From assembly GCA_964591705.1 (NCBI GenBank), contig CAZQCX010000002.1, positions 21,514 through 85,513 of the forward strand: a stretch of DNA of 64,000 bases. Reading direction: 5' to 3'. The translations under genes were made by a program, and so were the position numbers. Under the pieces are notes generated by a model. That model was given only the letters and a program-made list of their open reading frames with translations, ran no database searches and was not told where the DNA came from. The number at the start of each line of letters is the position of its first letter. The first letter of the stretch is position 1. Shown here in pieces: positions 16,974 through 25,624 of the stretch. This stretch comes from UBA11855 sp964591705 (GTDB taxonomy: Archaea; Thermoproteota; Bathyarchaeia; Bathyarchaeales; Bathycorpusculaceae).

Positions 16974-17675
16974 ATGAAGTTCGAGACCACAGTCAAACAG
17001 ATAATCCCGAGAACCCACAACGTGACGAGTTACAGGTTTCCCAGACCTGAAGGCTTGAAATACAAAGCGGGTCAGTTCCTTTTCATCACAATAAAATCTG
17101 GCCAAAGGGACTTCAGCAAACATTTCAGTTTCTCAAGCAGCCCCACGGATAGGCAGCACGTAGAGTTCACAAAGAAATTCACAGAGAGCGAATTCTCCAC
17201 GGCACTGAAACAACTGAAATTGGGTGACTGGGCTAGGATAGATGCCCCGTACGGAAGATTCACTTTCGAGGGTGAACACCCAAAGATTGGCATGCTGGCT
17301 GGAGGCATCGGCATTACCCCCCTTGTGAGTATTTGCAAATACTGCACCGACACACACTCGAAAACGAGAATAATGCTACTTTATGGATGCCGCACCGAAA
17401 ACGACATCGCCTTCAAACAAGAACTCCAACACATGCAATCACAAAACCGCAACCTTAGAGTGCTATTTATCCTCAGCGAGCCAGATACTAACTGGGGAGG
17501 GCACACAGGCGTGATAACTGCGGGCATGTTAAAGCAAGAAATTCCTGACTACAAAGAAACAGTATTTTACACATGCGGTCCGCCCCCGATGGTTGAGGTT
17601 ATGGAAAAAATAGTAGAGAGCCTCGGCTTGTCCAAGACACAATTGAAAAGGGAATACTTCTCAGGCTACACGTAA
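16974..17675 (+). CDS. Ferredoxin reductase-like FAD/NAD(P) oxidoreductase
   Basis: Flavin reductase of the FNR superfamily. The FAD barrel includes YKAGQFLFITI and KHFSFSSSPT (the position of the RxYS flavin motif). The NAD(P) domain includes LAGGIGITPLVSIC, LLYGCRTENDIAF and the C-terminal FYTCGPPPMVEVM motif. There is no iron-sulfur domain, so it would hand electrons to a separate partner that is not adjacent. 233 residues from ATG 16974; a TTG at 16953 would add seven. It is convergent with asnS, 15 bases apart. The substrate partner is unknown; about the family I am confident. Confidence 0.88.
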   Translation: MKFETTVKQIIPRTHNVTSYRFPRPEGLKYKAGQFLFITIKSGQRDFSKHFSFSSSPTDRQHVEFTKKFTESEFSTALKQLKLGDWARIDAPYGRFTFEGEHPKIGMLAGGIGITPLVSICKYCTDTHSKTRIMLLYGCRTENDIAFKQELQHMQSQNRNLRVLFILSEPDTNWGGHTGVITAGMLKQEIPDYKETVFYTCGPPPMVEVMEKIVESLGLSKTQLKREYFSGYT

Positions 17676-17690
17676 GTGGAAAAACAAACA

Positions 17691-18974
17691 CTATGGGTAG
17701 AAACGCCTCGTCGTTCTCGGAAACGGAATCGAATCAATAATATTCTCCAGATCCAACATCCATGTTAGTAGACGCTCGACGCCCATCCCAAAGCCCACAT
17801 GAGGAACCGTCCCATACCGCCGCAAGTCCAAGTACCAATCATAATCTTTCTCATTCATGCCCATTTCCCTAATTCGACTGATAAGCACTTCCTTGTCGTC
17901 CTCTCTCGCCCCACCGGTTGAGATCTCACCGATCCTAGGAACAAGCATGTCCGCTGACATGGCCACCTCAGGTCTATCCCGATATGTCTTGCAGTAGAAA
18001 GCCTTGATAGCCGTCGGGTAATCATAAACAAAGAAAGGATGTCCAACGTCCTCAGCCAAAGCTTTCTCATCTTCATACCCTAAATCGTCACCCCACCGCA
18101 GCTTTGAGCCTCTAGCATTTAGCCTCTCAATCGCCTCTGTGTAAGTCAACCTTGGAAAAGGAATAGCGACTGAAGCGATTTTCTCTATGTTCACGCCTAA
18201 CTCTTCCAATTCGCTCCTGCATTCTTCAACCGTCCGCCTGCAAATATGGGTCATCAACCCTTCTTCGAAGCACATGAGATCATTCATGTCAGCGTAGGGC
18301 CACTCACCCTCCATGTGCCAATACTCAGTCAAATGCCTGATCGTGCGACTCTTCTCAGCCCTGAAAGAAGGCGCAATACAGAAGACTCGCTCAAGCGAAT
18401 AGATCAAAATCTCAAGGTAAAGCTGAGAACTCTGGGTCAAATACAGATTCTGATCAAAATATTTGAGTCCGAAGAGTGTCGAGCCACCCTCAACTGCTGC
18501 ACTGATGAACATTGGTGGAGAAACCTCAGTGAAGCCCTGACTTTCAAAATATTCGCGGGCAAAAGCCATGACGGAAGAACGAACTTTCATCACCAAATTC
18601 ATGCGCCGGCTACGCAACCATAAATGCCGAACGTCGCGGAGGAAATCTTCGCTCTTGTCTTTGGATATGGGAAAGATCTCTGCCAAACCGACAATGCATA
18701 ACTGATCAGCGGATATTTCGTGCCCTCCTGGAGCGCGCTTGTCAGGCTTAGCTACACCCTCAAGAACCAATGAAGACTCGATTGTCACGCGTTCTGCCTC
18801 GTTCCATGCTGAGCAACCTTTCTTGATCGTGCACTGTATGAAGCCCGTGGAGTCGCGAACAACGAGGAAAACCATCTCTTTTCCCTCTCGCTTTCGGTAA
18901 ACCCAGCCTCTCACCGAGACTCTCTGGTTTTCGTGCTTACCATTCAAGATTTCGCGAATCTTCACTAAACGCAT
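17691..18974 (-). CDS. asnS: Asparaginyl-tRNA synthetase, archaeal type
   Basis: Class IIb synthetase that charges tRNA-Asn. N-terminal OB-fold anticodon domain (VSVRGWVYRKREGKEMVFLV) followed by the catalytic core. Motif 2 reads FRAEKSRTIRHLTEYWHMEG, which matches archaeal AsnRS rather than AspRS. Motif 3 is GFGMGVERLL near the C-terminus, ending with IPFPRTTRRFYP as in AsnRS. 427 residues is normal. The presence of AsnRS means Asn-tRNA can be made directly and not only by transamidation. It lies 130 bases downstream of the MFS gene on the same strand, with its own AT-rich upstream region. Confidence 0.93.
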   Translation of the reverse strand: MRLVKIREILNGKHENQRVSVRGWVYRKREGKEMVFLVVRDSTGFIQCTIKKGCSAWNEAERVTIESSLVLEGVAKPDKRAPGGHEISADQLCIVGLAEIFPISKDKSEDFLRDVRHLWLRSRRMNLVMKVRSSVMAFAREYFESQGFTEVSPPMFISAAVEGGSTLFGLKYFDQNLYLTQSSQLYLEILIYSLERVFCIAPSFRAEKSRTIRHLTEYWHMEGEWPYADMNDLMCFEEGLMTHICRRTVEECRSELEELGVNIEKIASVAIPFPRLTYTEAIERLNARGSKLRWGDDLGYEDEKALAEDVGHPFFVYDYPTAIKAFYCKTYRDRPEVAMSADMLVPRIGEISTGGAREDDKEVLISRIREMGMNEKDYDWYLDLRRYGTVPHVGFGMGVERLLTWMLDLENIIDSIPFPRTTRRFYP

Positions 18975-19104
18975 TTAGCATCAACCGGTTTGGACTGATT
19001 ACAGCTTTGAAAGCTAAATGCCTATCGATATTAAACTTCCTAACTGCTGTGCTAACGCGCTTCAGGGCAACACACCGCGCCTCGCCGGGCCTGAAGCGAA
19101 GTGG

Positions 19105-20364
19105 CTAAACTTCCCTGACAGCAGGCTCAGAAATCTTGAACAGAACGAACAGAGCCAGAGGCACAGCGGCAATAGCAAGCAGCAGGAAAGGCAGCTGAGG
19201 GGACACGTACGCGTATAAGAAACCAATCAACAAGTACAGAAGCGCCTGAGCGATATACATGAAGAATTGGATAAACCCAACCGCCTTGCCCCTCAACTCA
19301 CGTGGAACCAAGTCGCCAAGAATAACCTGCGAGCTATTCACAGCAAGCATATGCCCCACACCGAAGAGGGCGAAGGCAATGAGAAGCAAATTAAAATCCG
19401 CGACCACAAAAAGCAACATTGCAGGAGCATGGAGCAAATAACCGAGAACGAGAAAACGTTTTCGCCCAACAGAATCCATCCTCAAACCGGCGAGAACCAC
19501 AGGCAAGGCTATCACGACATACATGAAAGCCATGACAACCGCCCATTGAGCCTCGGTGACCTTCAAGACTTGGGTGGCAAACAGGACAAAATACAAATGG
19601 CAACCCATAACCAGACCGTTCAGTGCCGTTGAAGCAGTAAACAGGTAAAATGCTGACCGCGGAACCTGCCCCCAGACACGCCAACTCTCCCGAGCACAAT
19701 TCCTATAGTTGCGAAACGCATCCAACACTTTCGGACGCGTAGGTTCACCATTTGGAAGTGTCTCCCTAAGACGCATCCGCATGAAGGCGCTAGCGAGAAA
19801 AGCAGCCAAAACAATAGAATACGCCAAACGCATGCCGAAAACAGATTCTGGCGAAACAAAACGGCCATCAGACAAAATCAACGCAGCAGCAATGAGAGGT
19901 GCTGGAAGAGACACGAGACTTACAACAACTGCTTGAAAATTAAGCCCAGTAGCTCTCTTGTTCGGTGGCAAAGAGTCAAGCATCATCGCCATCAAAGCGG
20001 GCTGATAAACCAAGCAGAGATTCTGCACTATCATCCCCAAAGCAACAAAATGCCACGACTGCGCCAGAACAAAGAAGAGATAAGACAATGCAGTCCCGAA
20101 AGACATCATCACTATCAAACCCCTTCGACCATTCGTGTCTGCAAGATAGCCGCCCGGGATCTGAACGAACGCAATGGCAAGCGAACCCGAAAACAGAATA
20201 ACCGACAGCAAAAAAGGCGTAGCCCCCAATTCCAAGTAATACAGGCTCGAATAAGTCTCAGGTATAGGCTGCGTCGAATACATTAGAAGCCAAGTGAGAA
20301 CCAAAAGTAAGAAATTACCCTTCAGAAAGGCGGATTGACCGCGGAATACCTCGGGGAGCCGCAT
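19105..20364 (-). CDS. MFS transporter
   Basis: 419-residue carrier with about twelve transmembrane segments. The first half has the family loop GGYLADTNGRRGLIV (DxxGRR), and the second half repeats it as GLRMDSVGRKRFLV. A central cytoplasmic loop (about residues 200-230, MRLRETLPNGEPTRPKV) separates the halves. The second half includes ELRGKAVGFIQFFMY, reminiscent of drug or sugar exporters, but the substrate is not readable. It is divergent from the CDF metal transporter with 128 bases between, containing TTATATAAAGG near 20390, which could serve as a TATA box for either strand. Confidence 0.85.
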   Translation of the reverse strand: MRLPEVFRGQSAFLKGNFLLLVLTWLLMYSTQPIPETYSSLYYLELGATPFLLSVILFSGSLAIAFVQIPGGYLADTNGRRGLIVMMSFGTALSYLFFVLAQSWHFVALGMIVQNLCLVYQPALMAMMLDSLPPNKRATGLNFQAVVVSLVSLPAPLIAAALILSDGRFVSPESVFGMRLAYSIVLAAFLASAFMRMRLRETLPNGEPTRPKVLDAFRNYRNCARESWRVWGQVPRSAFYLFTASTALNGLVMGCHLYFVLFATQVLKVTEAQWAVVMAFMYVVIALPVVLAGLRMDSVGRKRFLVLGYLLHAPAMLLFVVADFNLLLIAFALFGVGHMLAVNSSQVILGDLVPRELRGKAVGFIQFFMYIAQALLYLLIGFLYAYVSPQLPFLLLAIAAVPLALFVLFKISEPAVREV

Positions 20365-20492
20365 TGTTCAAGCAAGTCAGTAGTGCAGTTATATAAAGGG
20401 AGAGCAAGATCAAGCTGCTTCCGACGTTAGCAAGAAGAATTGATCCCGCAAGTCTTAAACCGCACCGCAAATGCTTACTACCTGACCAACCA

Positions 20493-21863
20493 ATGACAGT
20501 TCACACCGAAAACAGGTCCAAGTTGAGAGCGCTGAAGTTTTCGGCTTTCGCGATAGCGAGCGTGGTCCTTGTCGAGGTCACTCTGGGCTCAGTTGTCAAC
20601 AGCCTCGCAATAATAAGCGATGGACTTCATGCCTTACTTGACCTCACGACTACAGTTATGCTTTTTCTCGCAGCGAAAGCAGCCCTCAAACCGCCCGACG
20701 AAGAACACTTGTACGGACACGAAAAATTCGAAGCCATAGGGGGACTCGCTGGAGGAATAATTCTCCTAGGAGTCGCAGCGATAATTCTCTATGAAGCGAT
20801 TACGAAATTCGTCCAAGGAGCAGGAGTCAATCAAAGCTTGAGTCTCGCAGGTTTCGCTGCCATAGGCTTCACCTTTTGCATCGACATCTTCAGACTCGCC
20901 ATTTTCAGGAGCGCAAGAGGCGATTCCTCAACCATCAAAGTGGGATTGTATCATGCACTAGCTGATCTTAGCTCAACCGTGATAGCCTTTGTAGGCTTCG
21001 GACTGGCCGTTTTGGTTGGCATAAACTGGGGCGACTCGGTAGCATCCTTTGCTCTGAGCGTTTTGTTAAGCTACCTCAGCGTAGGGCTTATCAGAAACTG
21101 CATCAGGGAACTCAGCGACAGCGCTTCCAAAGAGACCGTAATGAAGACCCAACGAGAGATCAGCAGGGAAACTGGAGTTGCCAAGATCGAGAACCTGCGC
21201 GCCAGAAAAGTCGGGACGAAATACTTCATCGAAACCTCCGTTCAAGTTAAAGAGGGCATGAGCCTGGACCAAGCGCATTATTTAGCATCGAAGATAGAGG
21301 CTAATCTCGCAAGAGCCTTTGGGAACGTTGACGCAACCATACACATCGAACCCAGTAGAAAAGGAGCCCCGATGGAGCAGCTCGTTGAGAAACTTGCTGA
21401 AGTGGAAGGAGTTCGAGAAGTGCATGATATAGCAACAGTGTACGCTAGTGGCAAGCTGTACATCACCCTGCATGCAATAGTTGATCCGGCACTCTCGGTT
21501 GTTGAGGCACACAACATCGCAGAAGAAATTGAAGAACGTGTCCACTACGGGATAAAACAGCTTGAGCATGTCATGGTGCATGTGGAGCCCTATGATGGCG
21601 GAGTCAAATCGATCGAGATAAACGAGGATGACCTCAACAGCATGATTACCAAAGCCACAGATGGATTATCACAAAAACTGCGGGTCACGAAAATACTAAC
21701 CTACATCGCTGCTGGGAAACGCTACATCAACCTGACTTGTTGCTTTACCAAGAAAACCACGATCGCTGAAGCGCATAAACTCGCCTCTGGCATAGAAAAG
21801 GAGATCAAAGAAAGATACGCTGACACCACAATAACCATTCATATGGAACCCTTGGTTATGTGA
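20493..21863 (+). CDS. Cation diffusion facilitator with three tandem C-terminal cytoplasmic domains
   Basis: Divalent-cation/proton antiporter (zinc, iron or manganese type). The membrane part (about residues 1-205) has six helices with the metal-site motifs SDGLHALLD (HxxxD in helix 2) and HALADLSS (HxxxD in helix 5). The cytoplasmic part is much longer than the usual single domain. Three repeats of the same alpha-beta unit are visible: KYFIETSVQVKEGMSLDQAH, KLYITLHAIVDPALSVVEAH and KRYINLTCCFTKKTTIAEAH. Each is followed by A-x-x-I-E and a closing HIEP/HVEP/HMEP. 456 residues against roughly 300 for a one-domain CDF. The metal is not predictable by eye. Confidence 0.9.
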   Translation: MTVHTENRSKLRALKFSAFAIASVVLVEVTLGSVVNSLAIISDGLHALLDLTTTVMLFLAAKAALKPPDEEHLYGHEKFEAIGGLAGGIILLGVAAIILYEAITKFVQGAGVNQSLSLAGFAAIGFTFCIDIFRLAIFRSARGDSSTIKVGLYHALADLSSTVIAFVGFGLAVLVGINWGDSVASFALSVLLSYLSVGLIRNCIRELSDSASKETVMKTQREISRETGVAKIENLRARKVGTKYFIETSVQVKEGMSLDQAHYLASKIEANLARAFGNVDATIHIEPSRKGAPMEQLVEKLAEVEGVREVHDIATVYASGKLYITLHAIVDPALSVVEAHNIAEEIEERVHYGIKQLEHVMVHVEPYDGGVKSIEINEDDLNSMITKATDGLSQKLRVTKILTYIAAGKRYINLTCCFTKKTTIAEAHKLASGIEKEIKERYADTTITIHMEPLVM

Positions 21864-21923
21864 AGAGATAGTTACCAGCAACCTTTTGCTTCAAGTCGCA
21901 AGCAATTTCAGAACAATGCTTAG

Positions 21924-22547
21924 CTATTCAGCTTCTTCAGATGGCTCCAACGGCAGTTTTACCTGTTTCTCAACGTTCAGCAGCATATCGGTCAAGGCTT
22001 TCTGATCAACCTCTGCCCTAGTTCTCCAATCCAAGTACAGCTGCTGATTATCATCTTGGGACAAGTAACCATACCGTATGTACCTGTCAATGTTCAGCCC
22101 AACCTTCCAGCCTGGAATCTTCTCGCCCAGAAGGTCCTCCACATCCTTTCTCGGCGCTTGCCCCTTTTTGCTGATGATGTAGGAAATCGCTATGGCCAAG
22201 CCTGCCAAATCGTCTATGCGCCACCCAATCATTTTAGACTCCTTCGGAGTCAAGTCACCACGCAACGTCACGTAGAACCTTGCTTTGTCAAGCGCCTCAA
22301 GAGAAGGTTTCTCCACAGGCGGTTTCTCTTCTTCAAAGACAATCCTGACCTGCATGTCCAGCGACCTCAAGTATTCATTCAAGACGTCCAGCACTTTCGG
22401 ATAATCTGCGCCCAGCGACTTGTGTAGCTCCCAACCTTTCACGCCTGGTCTCTGATGACGCTTGTAGAAAAGCAGGTGTGTTGCACGCTTGATCTTGGCT
22501 GCATAGACGCCTTTCCGTTTGCTCAATTCAGTTCTCCTCTCTTCCAC
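21924..22547 (-). CDS. Tandem winged-helix protein, candidate KITE (MAGE/Nse3-like) subunit of the SMC complex
   Basis: 207 residues. A first winged-helix-like unit spans about residues 15-95. A second spans about 110-180 and ends RYIRYGYLSQDDNQQLYLDW followed by RTRAEVD. That ending resembles the closing strand of Nse3/MAGE WH-B domains (YL...Y..WG.RA..E), including the Arg-Ala after the Trp. A short acidic-basic tail follows. It is the third gene of a coupled operon: its GTG start (22547) lies 25 bases inside the kleisin-like gene. SMC complexes normally pair a kleisin with tandem winged-helix KITE subunits, which fits the position and the fold. Assignment by pattern only; an unrelated winged-helix protein is the alternative. 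Confidence 0.6.
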   Translation of the reverse strand: MEERRTELSKRKGVYAAKIKRATHLLFYKRHQRPGVKGWELHKSLGADYPKVLDVLNEYLRSLDMQVRIVFEEEKPPVEKPSLEALDKARFYVTLRGDLTPKESKMIGWRIDDLAGLAIAISYIISKKGQAPRKDVEDLLGEKIPGWKVGLNIDRYIRYGYLSQDDNQQLYLDWRTRAEVDQKALTDMLLNVEKQVKLPLEPSEEAE

Positions 22548-23347
22548 TTTTGCCAGCTTTCATACGACACTGATATGGGGATGGATACCGACTGCTGAGT
22601 GGCGATTTTGGCAAGAGGCTTCAGGAAGGGTTTGATGTAAGTCGTCTCTTCCAGTGGATGAATCTCCAATGTCGCGTAACCATAGGTTATCAGAAAACTT
22701 GCGAGGAAAGCCCGCTGCACCGTTTCTTCGTAGGTTTCAGCGCCTATGAAGTTCCAGTACATCATCTTGCCATCATGTCCCTTTGCGGCAACCGTTTCTC
22801 TCAGCTCTGTCCAAATACTCTTAAGCTCTTCAGAGAAGGCTCTGTTGCTCAGGATGCGTTGCATAATTAACTCGTCTCTTGTTGTTTTTCCAGCATCTAC
22901 TTCCACCGCGCTCGCCTCTTTCCACCTCTCTCTAAGAGGAACCAGAGTTTCCCAATACTGCAGAGCTTCCCGCAGGCTGTGAACGCTGATCTGCTCCATC
23001 TCGACTATAGGGTGCCAAGCCTTGAGAAAAACGCCTAAAAGGTTTTCTTTGGGTGTCTGTGTGATCTTTTCTTCGAGCAGAAACGGGTCAGTGTAAAGCG
23101 ACGTGGAACGATGCTTCACCCACTCGCTCTGAAGCTTGACAACCGAAGCCAGATGATGGATGGTTTCAGCATCAAGGTTCAAATCTTCAGGCTTCTCCCA
23201 ATGTGGAAAATACTCCTTAACGACCTTTATGATGCCGTCAACTTCCAGCAAGAATGGGTCCACAGCGTGCGCCTCAATCGCTAGGCACATCTCTATCACT
23301 TGTTGAAGCTTTTCCCTACCTAGTTTAGCGTCTTTAGCGGTCTGCAC
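22523..23347 (-). CDS. Candidate kleisin (ScpA-like) subunit of the SMC complex
   Basis: 274 residues. The N-terminal part (about 25-95) resembles the ScpA N-domain: VDPFLLEVDGIIKVVKEYF, then LNLDAETIHHLASVVKLQSE with the usual helix where ScpA has A-x-L-x-x-x-KS. A middle linker has a helical pair. The C-terminal part (about 215-255) resembles the kleisin winged helix: YEETVQRAFLASFLITYGYA then TLEIHPLEETTYIKPF, comparable to VV-x-TFLALLEL-x-Q-x-x-F-x-I. The GTG start at 23347 shares one base with the SMC stop codon (TAGTG), so the two are translationally coupled. The similarity is weak in identity, but order and context agree with a bridging subunit. Confidence 0.6.
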   Translation of the reverse strand: MQTAKDAKLGREKLQQVIEMCLAIEAHAVDPFLLEVDGIIKVVKEYFPHWEKPEDLNLDAETIHHLASVVKLQSEWVKHRSTSLYTDPFLLEEKITQTPKENLLGVFLKAWHPIVEMEQISVHSLREALQYWETLVPLRERWKEASAVEVDAGKTTRDELIMQRILSNRAFSEELKSIWTELRETVAAKGHDGKMMYWNFIGAETYEETVQRAFLASFLITYGYATLEIHPLEETTYIKPFLKPLAKIATQQSVSIPISVSYESWQKWKRGELN

Positions 23348-25266
23348 TATGCAACCTCTCTTACCACTGATTTGCCCTCAACGTTCTGCACCGTGATAAG
23401 GTTCGCGTTCTCCTGCGCGAATGTTATCTGACTCGGCGTGATAATCACATACTGAGCTGAGGCATCCTTTATCATTGACAGCAGCATCTGCGCAATCATC
23501 TCACGGTTTCTGGGATCCATGTGAATGTCGTACTCGTCCACGGCTCGGAATGGAGACGTGACGTGCTGCTGCAACGCCAAAAGAAAACTCATCGTCGCAG
23601 TTGTTCTTTCCCCCCCGCTCTGAGTGTGAGAGTCCAACGCCACGGGCTTGCTTCCCTTGAAACCGACAAGGATCTCCAGTCCCGCCATCTCTATGTCGCC
23701 AGGGTTTGCCAATTGCACTTCGCCTGTGGCTGAAGTCTGGCTCATTATACGTTGGTATTCGAGGTTCACACGTTCAATTAGGCTCTGCATCACAGTTCGC
23801 CAGGACTGCATCCTAGTCTTCACTTCTTCAAGGGTTTTCTCGCGGTTTTCAGCCACCAACTGCGCCTTCTCTTTCAGCTCCAAGTACATTTTTGAATAGG
23901 ATTCGAACATTCGCTCTATATCCTCCGAAACATCTGCCAAAGCTGCAAGGTGCCCATCGATCAATCGCATTTCGTCTTGGATTTCGGCAAAGTTCTTGAT
24001 TACCGCGATTCTGGGACCTGTGAGTTCTGCTTTGACCTTGGAAGCTGCAAGGTTTGATCTTGCTTCTTTAACCGATGATTCCAGACTCTCAAGCTGGGCT
24101 CTTGCTTGTTCTCGGCGATATTTCAACAATGCCAGTTGGATGCGGTGTTCCACGACTTCGCTAGCAACTTTCTCCGTTGATTCTTCTAGTCCCTGCATTC
24201 TCGATTGAATCTCCATGATTTGGGAGGTCAGTTTCTGCATGTTTTCCTTCGAGGTTTCCATCAGTTCTCTCAGGTTTTCGCTTCTCAGCAGCTTGAAGTC
24301 TTGGCTACCCTGAATCTTTGACTCCAAGATTTGGGTTTCTTTCAGAAGTTCTCTAAGCAGTCCAATGGCAGATTCGTTCTCAGCCATCCCACGTTCAAGG
24401 TACAAGCGTTCGTTAAGAATTGTTCTAGCACCTTGCTTGAATTCTTGTTGCTGTTTTTGTTGATTTTGAAGACTACTTGACACTTCTCGCATTTGAGTTT
24501 CAATAAGAGTAATGGCATCTATCTCTTTCTCGAGGCTAGTTTCCAAAGCCCTGACTATGCTTTCCTTACGTTCAACCTCTGCCCAAACGAGTTCACGATC
24601 CAAGAATCGACGCTTCGTCTGAAGCTGCTTCTTCTCCTGATACTTTTCGTATTGTTCGCGCCAGTAATTGAGCGTCTGCTCGGCAGATTCCAGCAGTTTC
24701 CCGACGGATTCCTCCTGGCTCAGAATCCGCGTAAGCTTCTGTTGCGCCTGCAACACGTTTTCTCGGAACGGTTCCAAGCCGACAGCAGCTTCAACCATGC
24801 GCAGTTTCTCGGTGTTGGAAAGCACGGTGAACTGCTCAACCATGTTTTGATGCATGATGATAAGCATGTTATCAGGATCGACGCCGAATTTGCCCAACAG
24901 TCGCTCGACATCTTGTTTTGTTGCTGCACGGTTTTCCAGTTCGAACCAGTATTTCCCGTCGCGGCGTACTACACGCGTGAGAAAAATTTGGTCTTTGCTG
25001 TAGCGGGGTACGGGTCTTTTTTCTCCGCGCTTGCTGTTATCAAGTATTATGGTGACTCTAGCTTGATCTTTGCCCCAGCGAATGAGATTGCTTAGCTTCC
25101 TAGAGCGTTCTGTGTATGATTGACCCAAGGCAACGGAAATTGCTAGGAGAAGTGAGGATTTTCCGGCTCCGTTGGGTCCGCCAATCACGTTTACTCCGGG
25201 TTTAAACGGTACCCTGGCATACTCGTAGCTCATGAAATTCTCCAGTATGACTTCTTGAACGAGCAT
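23347..25266 (-). CDS. Short SMC-like ATPase with Smc5-type head, no hinge or zinc hook
   Basis: 639 residues. N-terminal head: Walker A GGPNGAGKSS (29-38) and a Q-loop region, LIIMHQNMVEQF. The middle, about 165-480, is Gln/Glu/Leu-rich coiled coil. The C-terminal head has the ABC signature SGGERTTATMSFLLALQQ (from 550) and Walker B FRAVDEYDIHMDPRNRE (Asp577, Glu578). The stretch LDSHTQSGGER and PFRAVDE..MDPRN closely resembles Smc5 heads. True SMCs have 1000 or more residues with a globular hinge. Here no glycine-rich hinge is seen, and I see no Cys, so no Rad50 hook either. It is the first gene of a three-gene operon with kleisin-like and KITE-like partners, presumably a DNA-tethering or translocating complex. 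Confidence 0.85.
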   Translation of the reverse strand: MLVQEVILENFMSYEYARVPFKPGVNVIGGPNGAGKSSLLLAISVALGQSYTERSRKLSNLIRWGKDQARVTIILDNSKRGEKRPVPRYSKDQIFLTRVVRRDGKYWFELENRAATKQDVERLLGKFGVDPDNMLIIMHQNMVEQFTVLSNTEKLRMVEAAVGLEPFRENVLQAQQKLTRILSQEESVGKLLESAEQTLNYWREQYEKYQEKKQLQTKRRFLDRELVWAEVERKESIVRALETSLEKEIDAITLIETQMREVSSSLQNQQKQQQEFKQGARTILNERLYLERGMAENESAIGLLRELLKETQILESKIQGSQDFKLLRSENLRELMETSKENMQKLTSQIMEIQSRMQGLEESTEKVASEVVEHRIQLALLKYRREQARAQLESLESSVKEARSNLAASKVKAELTGPRIAVIKNFAEIQDEMRLIDGHLAALADVSEDIERMFESYSKMYLELKEKAQLVAENREKTLEEVKTRMQSWRTVMQSLIERVNLEYQRIMSQTSATGEVQLANPGDIEMAGLEILVGFKGSKPVALDSHTQSGGERTTATMSFLLALQQHVTSPFRAVDEYDIHMDPRNREMIAQMLLSMIKDASAQYVIITPSQITFAQENANLITVQNVEGKSVVREVA

Positions 25267-25624
25267 TTCTGCTATTTTCCTTTGGCCCGGAGAGCGTTAT
25301 TAGGTCAAAATCTATTATTTAACCAAATTGGACTGGTTTAGAACAAATAGGATTGTTTGCGAACAAGTTACTTCCGTCTCCTATAGACAGCAACTTGCTC
25401 TTTCTCGCTAAACCAGACCGCGCTAGAACCAAACCGACTGAACCAGTATCCCCCTGAAAAAACGAGAAAGCGCTGAAAAGAAAGCCCTGGATTTTTTTCG
25501 AGGCAACCTTCTGAGCAAGCTCAAGATATGTTGACAGGAGATTCAATGGACTTCAGCCTCCCGAAACATACAAACGCAAAGTTTCATAAGAGTCGACATT
25601 CACCATTACGAAGAGGCACTGCAA
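25267..25624. other. Intergenic region upstream of the SMC operon with repeated ACCAAA/ACTGG words
   Basis: 358 bases between divergent genes. I see no gene; the longest frame (minus, 25319-25546) lacks any protein-like character. The stretch 25318-25460 is peppered with variants of AACCAAA, GACTGGTTTAGAAC and CTGAACCAGTAT on both strands, giving an irregular repeat texture. It must hold the promoters of the SMC operon (leftward) and of the gene at 25625 (rightward), but I cannot assign either precisely. Confidence 0.4.

Noticed and set aside
19105..21863. Idea that the MFS and CDF genes form a metal-resistance island
   Set aside because: They are divergent, show no mobile-element marks, and the MFS substrate is unknown.
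23347..25266. Reading the SMC-like gene as Rad50
   Set aside because: No CxxC hook, no mre11, herA or nurA neighbour, and the head signature and Walker B context resemble Smc5 more than Rad50.
25319..25546. 75-codon minus-strand frame upstream of the SMC operon
   Set aside because: Its sequence is low in structure and sits in a region of irregular repeats; better read as promoter region.
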